Assembly: GCF_002847525.1 (NCBI RefSeq)
Contig: NZ_PKKM01000002.1
Span: 124,001 to 188,000 of the forward strand
Direction: 5' to 3'
From: Schaalia odontolytica
GTDB taxonomy: Bacteria > Actinomycetota > Actinomycetes > Actinomycetales > Actinomycetaceae
DNA: 64,000 bases
The notes under the pieces: model-generated
Told to the model about the DNA's origin: nothing
The model's database searches: none
Seen by the model: the letters and a program-made list of their open reading frames with translations, nothing else
Translations under genes and position numbers: made by a program
Part shown: positions 17,312 through 27,466 of the stretch, piece after piece
Numbering within the stretch: the first letter of the stretch is position 1
How the letters are laid out: the number at the start of each line of letters is the position of its first letter

Positions 17312-18543
17312 GCAGACACCCCCCTCGACACCAGCATCGGCAGATCTTCCAGCGACGGGCAGTCAATGATGACGCCTCGGCTAATCTTGCGGCGACGCCT
17401 CGCGCGCCCCGGAGCCACACGAATGACGGACACGGTCACGTCGACCGGCGCAATATTGGCCAGGCGAGCCGCCTCCTCGTCATCCACGGACTCGCTCACC
17501 ACGATCGACAGAACCGAAATCCCGCCGCGCTCCATGATGCAGCGCCGAACGACACCCGCGAACTCCAAGCGCGTCGACGTCTCCATCTCCGACAGAGCAT
17601 CCAGCATCGCCATCGGCGTGCCCGTGGGAATCCACTCGTCCGCCGTGTGCATCGACACCGTACGCGCCTCGCCCGAGCCGGCAATCGCCAGCGACGCCGC
17701 AACAGACACACCCGTCTCGAAGGCGCGGCGACCCCACGAGTCGATGCGCGTATCCAACAGCACCATGTGGTGCGAGCGGTGCGTCTCCTCAAACTGGCGC
17801 ACGATCAGGCGCCCGTAGCGGGCCGTCGACGGCCAGTGCACCGCGCGACGGTCATCGCCCGGCTCGTAGTCCCGCAGGGCGTGGAAGGACACGTCCGAGC
17901 TCGTCAGCTTCTCGCTGGCCACGCCCTCGACGTCCATCTGCATGCCCGTCGCGTCAAAGGAAAAACGCACCGTCGGAGGATGCACGTGCACGAGGATCGG
18001 GTCATCCCACTGGCGCACGCGGCGCAGCAGGCCCAAGCCATCCATACGCACCGTGCGCGCCGGACCCACGTTGATCACGCCGCGACGCTTCGTCATCACC
18101 GAGAAGGCCTCGTTCCACGTCCCGTTCCCGCTAATCGGGGGGACCAGGAACTCGCCACTGCCTCGTCCGATCGTGACCTCCACGAGGGTCGACCCCGAGC
18201 GGCGAGCCGACTCGTTAACGACGCGCACGCGGCCCACCGCCACCTGACCGGCAACGATGCGATCGTTCTGCATACGCAGCGACACCGCCAGCGGAGACGG
18301 GGATGCCACCGACGCGATCGCCACCACGAGGGCAACCAGGCCCATGACGGCCACCACGAAGCCCTCGATCCAGCCAAAGGAGACCGCGGCCACCGCGCCC
18401 GCGACGAGGGCGATGCTCACCGCCCAGCCCACCGGCGTCAGTGCGCTCAGCCAACGCGACAGCCACACGAAGGCGGGAACCGCCTCCAGGCGGGCGCGCG
18501 CATTGCGCCACGCCGCCTTGATGATTCGACGAAGTTTCTTCAC
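17308..18543 (-). CDS. DUF58 domain membrane protein
   Basis: The 411-residue protein has two adjacent hydrophobic helices (residues 30-75), a beta-rich region, then the DUF58 signature RDYEPGDDRRAVHWPSTARY near residue 225 and a vWA-like C-terminal part (VLLDTRIDSWG). DUF58 proteins normally act with a MoxR ATPase and a transglutaminase-fold partner; the partner follows immediately, the MoxR is absent. I take the GTG at 18543, eight bases past the stop of the upstream gene and with GGAG upstream; the open frame further left lies inside the giant gene. Biochemical function is unknown. Confidence 0.85.
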   Translation of the reverse strand: MKKLRRIIKAAWRNARARLEAVPAFVWLSRWLSALTPVGWAVSIALVAGAVAAVSFGWIEGFVVAVMGLVALVVAIASVASPSPLAVSLRMQNDRIVAGQVAVGRVRVVNESARRSGSTLVEVTIGRGSGEFLVPPISGNGTWNEAFSVMTKRRGVINVGPARTVRMDGLGLLRRVRQWDDPILVHVHPPTVRFSFDATGMQMDVEGVASEKLTSSDVSFHALRDYEPGDDRRAVHWPSTARYGRLIVRQFEETHRSHHMVLLDTRIDSWGRRAFETGVSVAASLAIAGSGEARTVSMHTADEWIPTGTPMAMLDALSEMETSTRLEFAGVVRRCIMERGGISVLSIVVSESVDDEEAARLANIAPVDVTVSVIRVAPGRARRRRKISRGVIIDCPSLEDLPMLVSRGVSA

Positions 18544-18550
18544 GTGCTCA

Positions 18551-21500
18551 CTACTCCGGATGACATTCGAGCAGGTACGGGCCGCGTTGCCTGAATTCAT
18601 CCTCACTGCCTGCGAGAGTGATCGCACGCGTCTGGAACGGGCCCGCACCATCGATGTGCACCGTCTCCGTACCGCCCGTCTTTTCGTTACGGACCGTGCA
18701 CACGTGGTTACTCGACGAACCCGACCAACCCGGAGCGCTCAGCGAGAACGTGTGGCACGAGCCCGCGGAGAATCCGCGCTCCTCGCCGCTGCAGGTCTCC
18801 ACCCACTGGGCGCTCACGTCAAGCTTCGTGAAGGTCTCGGGGTGCTTAGCCATCGTTCTGGGCCCCTGCGAGTTCACAGCGGTGACCGTCGCCTGGTAAC
18901 GAGTTCCCTGCGCCAGATCCGAGAACGTCGCCGAGGTCATGTCACGAGTCATAGTCTTTGTTTCGCCGCCCAGCGACACGCGGATCTCGGTCACCGCCGG
19001 GTTTGCACCCACCGGATCCCACTCCACCGTCACGCTCGTCGAGTTGACGCCCGTGAGCCGTACGTCCACGTTCGACGGCACACCCGTCGCCTGGCCGACC
19101 GCCGCCACCGGCGGGGAAGCCGCGTTCGGGCTACTCACGCCCACGCCCGTCTGGCAGAAGTAGAACGTCTGCTGCTCCCAACCGGTCACCGTCAGAGTGT
19201 CACCGTTCTCGACCGGCGTCCCAGTGGCACACGCGTCCCGCGAACTGGCGTAACGCAGCGTCAGGCGCGACGCGTCGAAGCCTCGGCCCGGAACGCGCAC
19301 CAGACCGTCCACGCGCACCTTGCCTTCTTCTCCGATACCAGACAGGGTCGGGGCCGCGATCTCAACGGGGACCGTGGCGACATTTACCGTCGTGGTCGCG
19401 GGATCCGACTTGTCGCCGTCGGCGTTGTACAGCACCACCTTCACGGGCACGTCGGTGTCCGCCGGCACGCCGGAAACGTTAACGGACAGATCAGTCGCTT
19501 TGGCAGTAACTGGCTCCTTATTATTCACCGTGACCTCCGCCCGGCCCCAGCCACTTCCATTCGACTGACCGGGCGTCCAGGACACCGTGACCGTCGCAGT
19601 CGACGCGTCGGGCGCCATAGCCGACGTGGAGGCGGAAACGTTGCCCGGAATGGACGGCGGCCCGTGCGGGCTGCCCTGCGTCGGATTAGACACCGGCGAG
19701 GGGGACTTCGCACCGTTCTGCGCCTGGATGGACACCAAGTAGATGGCACCGTTCTGCAGGCCGCGAATGGTCGTGGTGTTCTCCGTGCCGGCGGCCACCG
19801 AGTGCGGGATCGGCTGACCACCCGCCTGCGGCGCGACAAAGATCGTGTAGGTGTGGACCGCCGATCCCCTAGTGGTTGCAGGCGTCCACGAGACGATCAG
19901 GCCACCATCCGTGCCCTCGACCGTGGGCGCGGCCATCTGATCGGGCACCGCGTCAACATACGCAGGCGCGGAGGGCGCCGACGGGTCCGAATCCCCGGCC
20001 TCGTTGTGGGCGATGACCGTGAAGGAGTGTTCGACGCCGTTTTGCAGGCCCGTCACTTCCATGCCCGGGTTGGTCGTGCGTTCGGGCTTTCCGCTCACCG
20101 AGTCGATGATCGTGTACCCCGAAATGGTTCCGCCGTTCGCAGCAGGTTCCGGGAAGCTCACGAAAGCACTGCCCGGGCCGGTCGCGGTCGCGGTCACCTT
20201 CTGCGGAGCGTCGGGGCGGTCCAGGACCTTGACGACGACGCGGCCCTGCACGACGCGGTCCGGGTCATTCGTCGCGTCCATGACGCGGTAGACGACGATC
20301 ATGTCACCGTGGAAGCCCGCCTTGGGGCTCACGGTCAGCACGTTGCCATCGCCCGCCGCGGTGCCCTGGCCCACATGCACGGACGCGTCCAGGACCACGA
20401 GCGGATCCGGGAACGGGTTCGTCGTGTACTCCGACAGGTTCACGGTCGCCGTCTGACCCGCGCTGACCTTGATACGCGCGTCCGTCGTCGTCACGAGGGG
20501 CTTGGAGGACTTCACGATCGTCACCGGAATGTCGGCGTTGACCGCGCCCGAGCCGTCGTCCACGCTCACCGTGATCGCGCCGACCGGCCCCTTGGGCTGG
20601 TCCTTCTTGCCCGCCACGGTCAGCGTGTAGCCGTCCAGGGACACGTCGATGCCGCCGGGGACCTTCACCACACGATAGTCGAAGGAGCTCTTCGCCTGGT
20701 CGTCCGGGTCGTCCACCATCTGGGTGAGATCAACCTTCACGTTCTCGCCCTGACCCACGAGGATCGGGGTCGGGGTTAGGCGCGGAGGCAGGTTCCTCGC
20801 GGGCTGAATCGTAATCGGGATCGTCAGCGTCGAAGACAGGGCCGACTCATCATCGACAGAACCGTCACGCACCGTGAAGGACACCGAGGCGCGGCCCGAG
20901 GCCGTGTCGGGCGCCGTCAGCACGATGTGCGAGGAATCCTGCAGCGTCGCCGAGTCGATGCCGCCGCTGGCCTTGACCGTCGCCGAGTCGGTGATCACCG
21001 GGGAACGCGAGTTGTCGCGCACGAGCACGTAGTCGTTGATGTCGAGGGTGAGGGCGGACCCCGCACGCATCGCCACCGGGATGCGCGTCATATCGAGGCG
21101 CGGAGCCAGCAGGTCCGTGCCCGGGACCGTCACGACGGCGCTCGCCTTGAGCCCATCGGGGTCCGTCACCGTGTAGACGACGAGGCGACGGCGCGCGTCC
21201 GGGCTAATCGACAGGTTCTGGCCGGACACGCTCACGCCCGATCCATCCGATGAGATCGTCAGAGCACCCGTCGTGCCGTCCGGGTCCTCGTCGTTAACGA
21301 GCACGGGAACGCTCACGGGCTTGGAGTCGGAGGGCAGATCCGCGACCGACACGACGTCGTCGCGGGCGATCGGTGCGCGCAGCGGCGCCTCAGCGTCCAC
21401 CGTCACGGTCAGCTGCCCCTGGGCGCGACCTCCTCGGCCGTCCTGAATCTGGTAGGCGACGACGAACACGCCATTGGAGGCGGGGGCCTTGACCGTCACC

Positions 21501-24500
21501 GTATCCTCGGCCATCGTCACGGTCGCCGACTCATCCGACACCGTCACGGTCGCCGGATCCGTATCGACGGTGAGAGCGTCGCCGTCGGCGTCCAGGTCGT
21601 TGCTCAGGACGTTAATGCTCACCTCACGGCCCGGTCGCACCGTCACCGAGTCCGGGACGGCGGTCGGGTTATGGTTCTGCGATCCAGGCGGCGCAATGCC
21701 GACGCGCACGCGCGCACGGCCCTGCACGCCGAGGCGGTCCTCGACGATGTAGGAGAACGTGTCCGTGCCGGTCGCATCATCCGAAGGCGTGTACTCCAGC
21801 CACTCCGTGCCCAGCACGACGCTGCCCTTGGCGGGCGGCTGATCGATACCGACGAGGGCCACCGAGTCGCCGTCCGGGTCGATGCCCGTCAGCGGCACGG
21901 GAATACGCGTCATCTGGCCCTGCACGGCCCACGCGCTCAGCGCCTTGGGGATGGGCGCGCTGTTCGCGGCGGAGGCCGCCACGACCTCGAAGGTGACGGT
22001 CGACGTCGCGCGGTTACCCACCGAATCCACGACCGTGTACGCCACGCGGACGACCCCGGCCTCGGATCCGGCGGCCAGACGCACCTGGTTACCGGTGACA
22101 AACACCGTTCCCAGCTCCGAGCCCGACAGGACCGTGACGTCGGGATCCAGGTTCAGCGACAGGCCAATCGGCGAGCGATCGTTGCTCAGGACGCTCACCG
22201 AACCAATGTCGTCGGCGCGCACCTTCGCGGTGTCCGGCGTGGCCTCGGGCGGAGTCTCCTCGCTCTGCGCGTCCGTGGGGATGACGCTCACCTGAGCGGT
22301 CGCGGAACCCGCGCCGTTGGAGACCGTGTACGTAAAGGAGGTGACATCGCTGAGGCCGCCGGGCGCGGTAATGCGCAGCAGGTGACGCTCAATGAGGGTC
22401 ACCTCGAGACCCGAGCTCGCGGGCACGTCAATCGACTGGACGACGAGCACGCCGCCCGACGGGTCCGTGTCATTGGCCAGCGGAGCGATCAGCGACGCGC
22501 CACCGCTGGGCAGCACCGCCAGGTCGTCCTCGGCGATCGGGAGCGCATGCGTGTCGTCATCGACCACGTCCACGCGGATGACACCCACCGTCGTGGACGG
22601 GCCGTCCGACACCGTGTACGTGAACTGGAAGGAACCCGGCACCGAGCCCGTGAACGTCAGGATGCCTCGTGACAGATCCGCCGACACGGACGTGCCAGCC
22701 GGGGGCGTTCCCGCCGCGACGAGCGAAATCGCATCGCCGTTCGGATCCGTATCATTCGCAATCGGGTCAATCGCCAGGGCCTCGCCCACGCGGGCCACGT
22801 AGAAGTCAGCGCGCGCCACCGGCGGAACGTTACCCGCCTCCTGGACGCTCACCTGCAGCTCGCCCGTCGTCTCGGCGTGTCCGTCCGACAGGGTCACGCT
22901 CAGCACCTTCGTACCCGCGCCCGAACCGAGGTCGCGGATCTGCACCGTCCCGTCCTCCGTGAACTGCGCGGCGATACCCTCGGGAGCGACCACGGACTTG
23001 AGGAAGAACTGGTCGCCGTCCGGATCAATCCAATCCGACAGCAGGTTGTACTCCACCTGAGCGTTCGCACCGACCTTGACGACCGGGCGCTTGACCTGGC
23101 GCGGCCCCTCGTTCTGCGTCCACGGGTGGATCGTCACGCGCACGGTCGCGGTGGCGCCCGCGAGGCCGTCCGAGGCCTCGTACGTGAAGGACGTCGACCC
23201 GCTCGTCAGGTTCTCGGGAACCTCCGTGATCTGCAGGGCGCGACCGCCCCTCGTGCGCACGACCGTCCCGAACTCCGGGTTCGTCACGGCGCGCGCGGTC
23301 AGCACATCGCCGTCGTCATCCGAGTCGTTATCGAGGACCGGCAGCAGCGTCGAACGACCCGGGCGGATGCCGAAGTCGTCGTCCACGGCCTCTGGCGGCG
23401 TGTTCTTGTCGTTGTGTTCCGGCTCCGAGACCTGCTCGCGCTGATCCGGGGTCGGAGTGTCCTCTTCTTCCTGCTCCTCGGTGGGAATCTGATCCCAGTT
23501 GTTGACGAGGACCATGTTCTTGTCCGGCAGCCACAGCGTGCCCGTCGAGACATCGTTGAGGACGATGCGCGTGCGGTTCGTGCGGAAGACGGCGGAGGTG
23601 GCCTCGGCAAGCGTCGGAACAGTCTGCGCCTGGTTGCGCGACTTGTCCGTGCACGTGCGCACGAACGCGCCCGAGCCGGCCCACGCGCCGTAGGAGCAGC
23701 CGTTGTGGAAGACGGGGGCAGCCGGGTTGCCCTTCGTACCCGCGTCGGAGGCGGGCTGACGCTCGACGGACTTGCCGTTGAGGGAGACGGCCACGAGCTC
23801 CGAATCGGTCGCGAGCAGCACAGATGCGGCCTCGTCGCCCGGGTCCTGCAGGACCGCGCCGGTCACGTGTTCCTCGACGAGGTTGCGGAGTTTCCCACCG
23901 GGCAGGACGAGGGTATTACCGGACTGGTCGTAGATGACGGGCTTGTCGCCGACCGCCGTGATCGTCAGGGGGCCGGCGGGCTGGAAATCCTTGATAGTGG
24001 TCGTCTTCGCGCGCCACGTCTGGCCTTCCTTGACGACGGTGACCAGCGACGAGGAACCGGCCGAGTAGGCAAACACCGTGCCCGTGCGCGACACCGTGAC
24101 GACGCCGTCGCTCAGGTCCTTGGCGACCGCGTCTTCGGCTGCGAACGAAATGGAGGCGGGTTCACCCGCGTTACCGACCCACAGGAGGCCGGCGGCCGGG
24201 TCGAGGACCGCCAGAACGGAGCCGCCCTGCACCTGGGTGGCTCCCTCGGGCAGGGTCACAGCCTGGCCGATTGAGAAGGAGGTGGGCTTGACGGGCGACA
24301 CCGTGCGCGTCACCGTCTCCCCCAGCGTCACGTCGCCGCCAGCCTGACCGATGTCGAAGGACGCGGACTTGACGGACACGGTGCCATCGAGCATGAGCGA
24401 GTCGTAGTTGAGGTGGCCCAGGAGCTTGCGGTCCTGGTTCGTCACCCAGATACCGCCGTCATCGACGCTGACCTGCGTGACCTCGACGCCGCGGTAGACC

Positions 24501-24595
24501 ACCGCGAGAACGCACAGCATCGCAGACACCACGAGGACGGCGATCGCGGGCATCCGCTTCGACCAGGTGTTTCGCGATTGACGCGCCTTGTTCAT
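18551..24595 (-). CDS. Giant anchored Ig-like / fibronectin type III surface protein
   Basis: The 2014-residue protein has a short cytoplasmic N-terminus and one signal-anchor helix (residues 15-34). Residues 40-365 are beta-rich with repeated short strands, possibly a propeller. Then follow a long array of cadherin/Ig-like repeats (about 400-1450) marked by NDSDDDGD, NDTDPNGD and similar Asp-rich calcium-type loops, and four fibronectin III domains (about 1460-1550, 1555-1650, 1650-1745, 1835-1915). The C-terminal 90 residues contain four Cys. No LPxTG sorting signal is seen. GAGGAAG precedes the ATG. This matches the FN3 protein of PFNA-type clusters, proposed to act in adhesion or host interaction. 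Confidence 0.88.
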   Translation of the reverse strand: MNKARQSRNTWSKRMPAIAVLVVSAMLCVLAVVYRGVEVTQVSVDDGGIWVTNQDRKLLGHLNYDSLMLDGTVSVKSASFDIGQAGGDVTLGETVTRTVSPVKPTSFSIGQAVTLPEGATQVQGGSVLAVLDPAAGLLWVGNAGEPASISFAAEDAVAKDLSDGVVTVSRTGTVFAYSAGSSSLVTVVKEGQTWRAKTTTIKDFQPAGPLTITAVGDKPVIYDQSGNTLVLPGGKLRNLVEEHVTGAVLQDPGDEAASVLLATDSELVAVSLNGKSVERQPASDAGTKGNPAAPVFHNGCSYGAWAGSGAFVRTCTDKSRNQAQTVPTLAEATSAVFRTNRTRIVLNDVSTGTLWLPDKNMVLVNNWDQIPTEEQEEEDTPTPDQREQVSEPEHNDKNTPPEAVDDDFGIRPGRSTLLPVLDNDSDDDGDVLTARAVTNPEFGTVVRTRGGRALQITEVPENLTSGSTSFTYEASDGLAGATATVRVTIHPWTQNEGPRQVKRPVVKVGANAQVEYNLLSDWIDPDGDQFFLKSVVAPEGIAAQFTEDGTVQIRDLGSGAGTKVLSVTLSDGHAETTGELQVSVQEAGNVPPVARADFYVARVGEALAIDPIANDTDPNGDAISLVAAGTPPAGTSVSADLSRGILTFTGSVPGSFQFTYTVSDGPSTTVGVIRVDVVDDDTHALPIAEDDLAVLPSGGASLIAPLANDTDPSGGVLVVQSIDVPASSGLEVTLIERHLLRITAPGGLSDVTSFTYTVSNGAGSATAQVSVIPTDAQSEETPPEATPDTAKVRADDIGSVSVLSNDRSPIGLSLNLDPDVTVLSGSELGTVFVTGNQVRLAAGSEAGVVRVAYTVVDSVGNRATSTVTFEVVAASAANSAPIPKALSAWAVQGQMTRIPVPLTGIDPDGDSVALVGIDQPPAKGSVVLGTEWLEYTPSDDATGTDTFSYIVEDRLGVQGRARVRVGIAPPGSQNHNPTAVPDSVTVRPGREVSINVLSNDLDADGDALTVDTDPATVTVSDESATVTMAEDTVTVKAPASNGVFVVAYQIQDGRGGRAQGQLTVTVDAEAPLRAPIARDDVVSVADLPSDSKPVSVPVLVNDEDPDGTTGALTISSDGSGVSVSGQNLSISPDARRRLVVYTVTDPDGLKASAVVTVPGTDLLAPRLDMTRIPVAMRAGSALTLDINDYVLVRDNSRSPVITDSATVKASGGIDSATLQDSSHIVLTAPDTASGRASVSFTVRDGSVDDESALSSTLTIPITIQPARNLPPRLTPTPILVGQGENVKVDLTQMVDDPDDQAKSSFDYRVVKVPGGIDVSLDGYTLTVAGKKDQPKGPVGAITVSVDDGSGAVNADIPVTIVKSSKPLVTTTDARIKVSAGQTATVNLSEYTTNPFPDPLVVLDASVHVGQGTAAGDGNVLTVSPKAGFHGDMIVVYRVMDATNDPDRVVQGRVVVKVLDRPDAPQKVTATATGPGSAFVSFPEPAANGGTISGYTIIDSVSGKPERTTNPGMEVTGLQNGVEHSFTVIAHNEAGDSDPSAPSAPAYVDAVPDQMAAPTVEGTDGGLIVSWTPATTRGSAVHTYTIFVAPQAGGQPIPHSVAAGTENTTTIRGLQNGAIYLVSIQAQNGAKSPSPVSNPTQGSPHGPPSIPGNVSASTSAMAPDASTATVTVSWTPGQSNGSGWGRAEVTVNNKEPVTAKATDLSVNVSGVPADTDVPVKVVLYNADGDKSDPATTTVNVATVPVEIAAPTLSGIGEEGKVRVDGLVRVPGRGFDASRLTLRYASSRDACATGTPVENGDTLTVTGWEQQTFYFCQTGVGVSSPNAASPPVAAVGQATGVPSNVDVRLTGVNSTSVTVEWDPVGANPAVTEIRVSLGGETKTMTRDMTSATFSDLAQGTRYQATVTAVNSQGPRTMAKHPETFTKLDVSAQWVETCSGEERGFSAGSCHTFSLSAPGWSGSSSNHVCTVRNEKTGGTETVHIDGAGPFQTRAITLAGSEDEFRQRGPYLLECHPE

Positions 24596-24970
24596 GGGGC
24601 TTCCTCAGTCTTCATCTGCGCACTGTTGTGGGGCGGGATCTGTATCCGCGGGTGGCATGGTGAGCCATTCCAAGGATACACACCGACCAACCCTATGGAT
24701 AAACGCTCGAGACAACAACAGGTACTGAATAAGCGCGCTCACTCAACGGTTCATTCGCGCGATGTTTCCGCGCATGCTGCGCGCACGAGAACCTGACCAC
24801 AGTGACGTATTTGTACGCGCAATGTCCTTCAACGAGGCTGGGGCCGGGGTCCCGCCTCCCCCACTCATCCCCTCTCACAGCGGCGCGCGAAGCCCCCTGG
24901 GCACCCACACCTGCCCGCTTCCTCGCGCGCGCGAACCGCAGATGAGGGCGGGTCGGGTTACGGTGAGTGC
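24596..24970. other. Divergent intergenic region between the giant surface gene and radA
   Basis: About 375 bp separate two divergent genes. I see no convincing ORF, RNA gene or strong terminator. It must hold both promoters; a weak TTGTTG-17-TAGGGT pair reading towards the giant gene (around 24690-24720) is the best candidate but too poor to assert. Confidence 0.4.
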
Positions 24971-26356
24971 ATGGCGAAAGAAAAGATCACCTACCGCTGC
25001 TCCGACTGCGGCTGGACCTCCCCCAAGTGGGTGGGCCAGTGCCGCGAGTGCGGGGCGTGGGGCACGGTCGACCAGGCGGGCGAGGTGACGGGGGGTGCAC
25101 GGACGGCGGCCACCACCCCGCGGCGTCCCGCTCTGCCCATCGGAGAGGTCGACGGGGAACGCGCCTCGTCGCGCTCCACGGGCGTGGGCGAGCTGGACCG
25201 CGTGCTCGGCGGCGGCATCGTCCCCGGTGCGGTGATCCTTCTGGCCGGCGAGCCCGGCGTCGGCAAGTCGACGCTGCTTCTGGACGTGGCCGCGAAGGCC
25301 GCGCGCACGGCGGCCGCGGGCGGGCGCGGGCCCGTCCTGTACATCACGGGCGAGGAGTCGGCGGCGCAGGTGCGCGGGCGCGCCGAACGCATCGGCGCCC
25401 TCGAACCGAACCTGCTCATCGCAGATGAGACGGAGCTTGGCGTCGTCCTCGGCCACGTGCAGGAGGCCTCCCCCTCTCTCCTCATCGTCGACTCCGTGCA
25501 GACCATCTCTTCCGCCCAGGTCGAGGGTGGGGCGGGCGGCGTCGCGCAGGTGCGCGCGGTTGCCGCCTCGCTCATCCGGGTCGCCAAGGAATCCGACCTG
25601 CCCACCCTCCTTGTGGGCCACGTGACGAAGGACGGCGGCATTGCGGGTCCGCGCGTCCTCGAACACCTCGTGGACGTCGTCTGCCAGTTCGAGGGTGACC
25701 GTCATTCGCGCCTGCGCCTGCTGCGCGCGGTGAAGAATCGTTACGGCCCCACCGACGAGGTCGGCTGCTTCGAGCTGACGGACTCGGGGATCTACGGCCT
25801 CGCCGATCCCTCTGGTCTGTTCCTGTCGCGCACGACGCGCGGCGTGCCCGGCACGTGCGCGGCCGTCTCCCTCGAGGGGCGCCGCCCGCTGCCCACGGAA
25901 ATCCAGTCGCTCGTCGCGCCCTCCTCGGGCGGCTCGCCTCGGCGCACGACGTCGGGCGTGGACCACGCGCGCGTCGCCATGATCCTGGCAGTCCTGCAGG
26001 CCCGCATCGGCGCAGACACGTCGGGCGCGGACGTCTACGTCTCCACGGTCGGTGGGGCGCGCACAGTCGAACCCGCGATCGACCTGGCGATGGCGATCTC
26101 GATCGTGTCGTCTCTCAAGGGCGTTCCCCCTCGCGCGGACCTCGTCGCGGTCGGAGAGATCTCCCTGACGGGCGAAGTCCGGGCCTGTACGGGCACCCAG
26201 CGCCGCCTCGCCGAGGCCGCTCGCCTCGGCTTCTCCGCAGCCATCGTTCCCGCTCAGGGCAGCGAGGACCTCGCGGGCGTCGACGGCATCACCGTCTTTA
26301 CTGTGTCGGATCTGGCGACGGCTATTCGTGTCGCTTTTCCGACGGACTCGCAATAA
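24971..26356 (+). CDS. radA: DNA repair protein RadA
   Basis: This 461-residue RadA is of standard length. It has a four-Cys zinc finger (CSDCGW...CRECGAWG, residues 10-28), a RecA-type ATPase with P-loop GEPGVGKS near residue 96, the RadA-specific KNRYGPTDEVG motif near 257, and a Lon-like C-terminal domain. RadA is a DnaB-type helicase that drives branch migration in recombination. It is followed after 36 bp by disA; this pair is conserved in actinobacteria and links repair to c-di-AMP signalling. Confidence 0.97.
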   Translation: MAKEKITYRCSDCGWTSPKWVGQCRECGAWGTVDQAGEVTGGARTAATTPRRPALPIGEVDGERASSRSTGVGELDRVLGGGIVPGAVILLAGEPGVGKSTLLLDVAAKAARTAAAGGRGPVLYITGEESAAQVRGRAERIGALEPNLLIADETELGVVLGHVQEASPSLLIVDSVQTISSAQVEGGAGGVAQVRAVAASLIRVAKESDLPTLLVGHVTKDGGIAGPRVLEHLVDVVCQFEGDRHSRLRLLRAVKNRYGPTDEVGCFELTDSGIYGLADPSGLFLSRTTRGVPGTCAAVSLEGRRPLPTEIQSLVAPSSGGSPRRTTSGVDHARVAMILAVLQARIGADTSGADVYVSTVGGARTVEPAIDLAMAISIVSSLKGVPPRADLVAVGEISLTGEVRACTGTQRRLAEAARLGFSAAIVPAQGSEDLAGVDGITVFTVSDLATAIRVAFPTDSQ

Positions 26357-26392
26357 TAGGTATCGAACCTACTGTTCAGGGAGGGAATCACA

Positions 26393-27463
26393 TTGACGTC
26401 CGATGCAGCGATCCTTCGTGAGGCACTGCGCGCAGTCGCGCCCGGTACGCCACTGCGTGAAGGACTGGAACGAATCCAGCGCTCCCACACGGGCGCCCTC
26501 ATTGTCCTGGGATACACCCCCGAAGTGCAGGCGATCTGCTCGGGCGGCTTCGACCTCGACATCGCCTTCACGGCCGCGCGCCTGCGCGAGCTGTGCAAGA
26601 TGGACGGCGCCGTCATCATCGACCCCGACCTGTGGCGCATCCGCAAGGCCAACATACAGCTCTTCCCGGACCCCACGATTCCCACCGACGAGTCCGGCAT
26701 GCGCCATCGCACCGCCCAGCGCACCGCACGCCAGACCCACCTGCCGGTTCTGTCCCTGTCCGCGTCGATGCGCATGATCTCCATCTACGTGGGCACCGAG
26801 CACCGCCTTGTCGAAGAGCCCGAGGCCCTGCTGTCGCGCGCCAACCTGGCCGTGGATACGCTCGACCGCTACAGCCAGCGCCTCGACGAGGTCCTGCAGA
26901 CCCTCACCATCCTGGAGATGCGCGACAGCGCGACCGTGCGCGACGTCGCCACCGTCATGCAGCGCATGGAGATGATCCGCCGCATCACCTCCGAGATCAC
27001 CGAATACCTGGAGGAGCTGGGCTCCGAGGGCCGTCTGCTGGCCCTGCAGGTCGAGGACCTCGTGCGCGGCTCCGCGTCCGAGCGCGCCCTCGTCATGCGC
27101 GACTACATCCACAACCCCGACGACGTCGCCCGCGTCGAGGCCGAGCTCTCATCCCTGGGGTCGGAGCGCATCGTGGACCTCACCGCGATCGCGAACATCC
27201 TCGGCCTGGACGTGTACGAGGTCGCGGACCTGGACCGCGAGATCACGCCGCGTGGCGTGCGCGCCCTCTCCCTGGTTCCGCACCTGTCGTGGAGCGCCAT
27301 CAAGGAGGTGTCCGCGCACATCACGACGCTGCCTCAGCTGCGCGCCGCCACCACCGAGGACCTGGAAGCCATCGAGGGCATCGGCCCCTACCGCGCCAAG
27401 CTCATCACCGAGAACCTGGCCCACCAGGCGCAGGCGGTCAGCTCCGGCCTCGTCGGCTGGTAA
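26393..27463 (+). CDS. disA: DNA integrity scanning diadenylate cyclase DisA
   Basis: The 356-residue protein makes c-di-AMP from two ATP and scans DNA for branched structures. The DAC domain carries the two signatures MDGAVIID (near residue 70) and GMRHRTAQRTA (near 103). A helical linker follows and a helix-hairpin-helix DNA-binding end (TEDLEAIEGIGPYRAK). The start is a TTG at 26393, supported by AGGGAGG eight bases upstream; no ATG fits the conserved N-terminus. It ends three bases from the convergent neighbour. Confidence 0.95.
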   Translation: MTSDAAILREALRAVAPGTPLREGLERIQRSHTGALIVLGYTPEVQAICSGGFDLDIAFTAARLRELCKMDGAVIIDPDLWRIRKANIQLFPDPTIPTDESGMRHRTAQRTARQTHLPVLSLSASMRMISIYVGTEHRLVEEPEALLSRANLAVDTLDRYSQRLDEVLQTLTILEMRDSATVRDVATVMQRMEMIRRITSEITEYLEELGSEGRLLALQVEDLVRGSASERALVMRDYIHNPDDVARVEAELSSLGSERIVDLTAIANILGLDVYEVADLDREITPRGVRALSLVPHLSWSAIKEVSAHITTLPQLRAATTEDLEAIEGIGPYRAKLITENLAHQAQAVSSGLVGW

Positions 27464-27466
27464 GCC

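Noticed and set aside
13224..17818. Two plus-strand ORFs of 655 and 876 codons opposite the kinase and transglutaminase-fold genes
   Set aside because: They are antisense frames of GC-rich genes; products are Arg/His-rich without recognisable folds, while the minus strand has full domain proteins.
18551..18700. LPxTG-type sortase signal at the end of the giant surface protein
   Set aside because: The C-terminus has no LPxTG, hydrophobic helix or basic tail; anchoring is by the N-terminal helix.
22877..24274. Plus-strand ORF of 465 codons opposite the giant surface gene
   Set aside because: Shadow frame in high-GC DNA; no start signal or family pattern.
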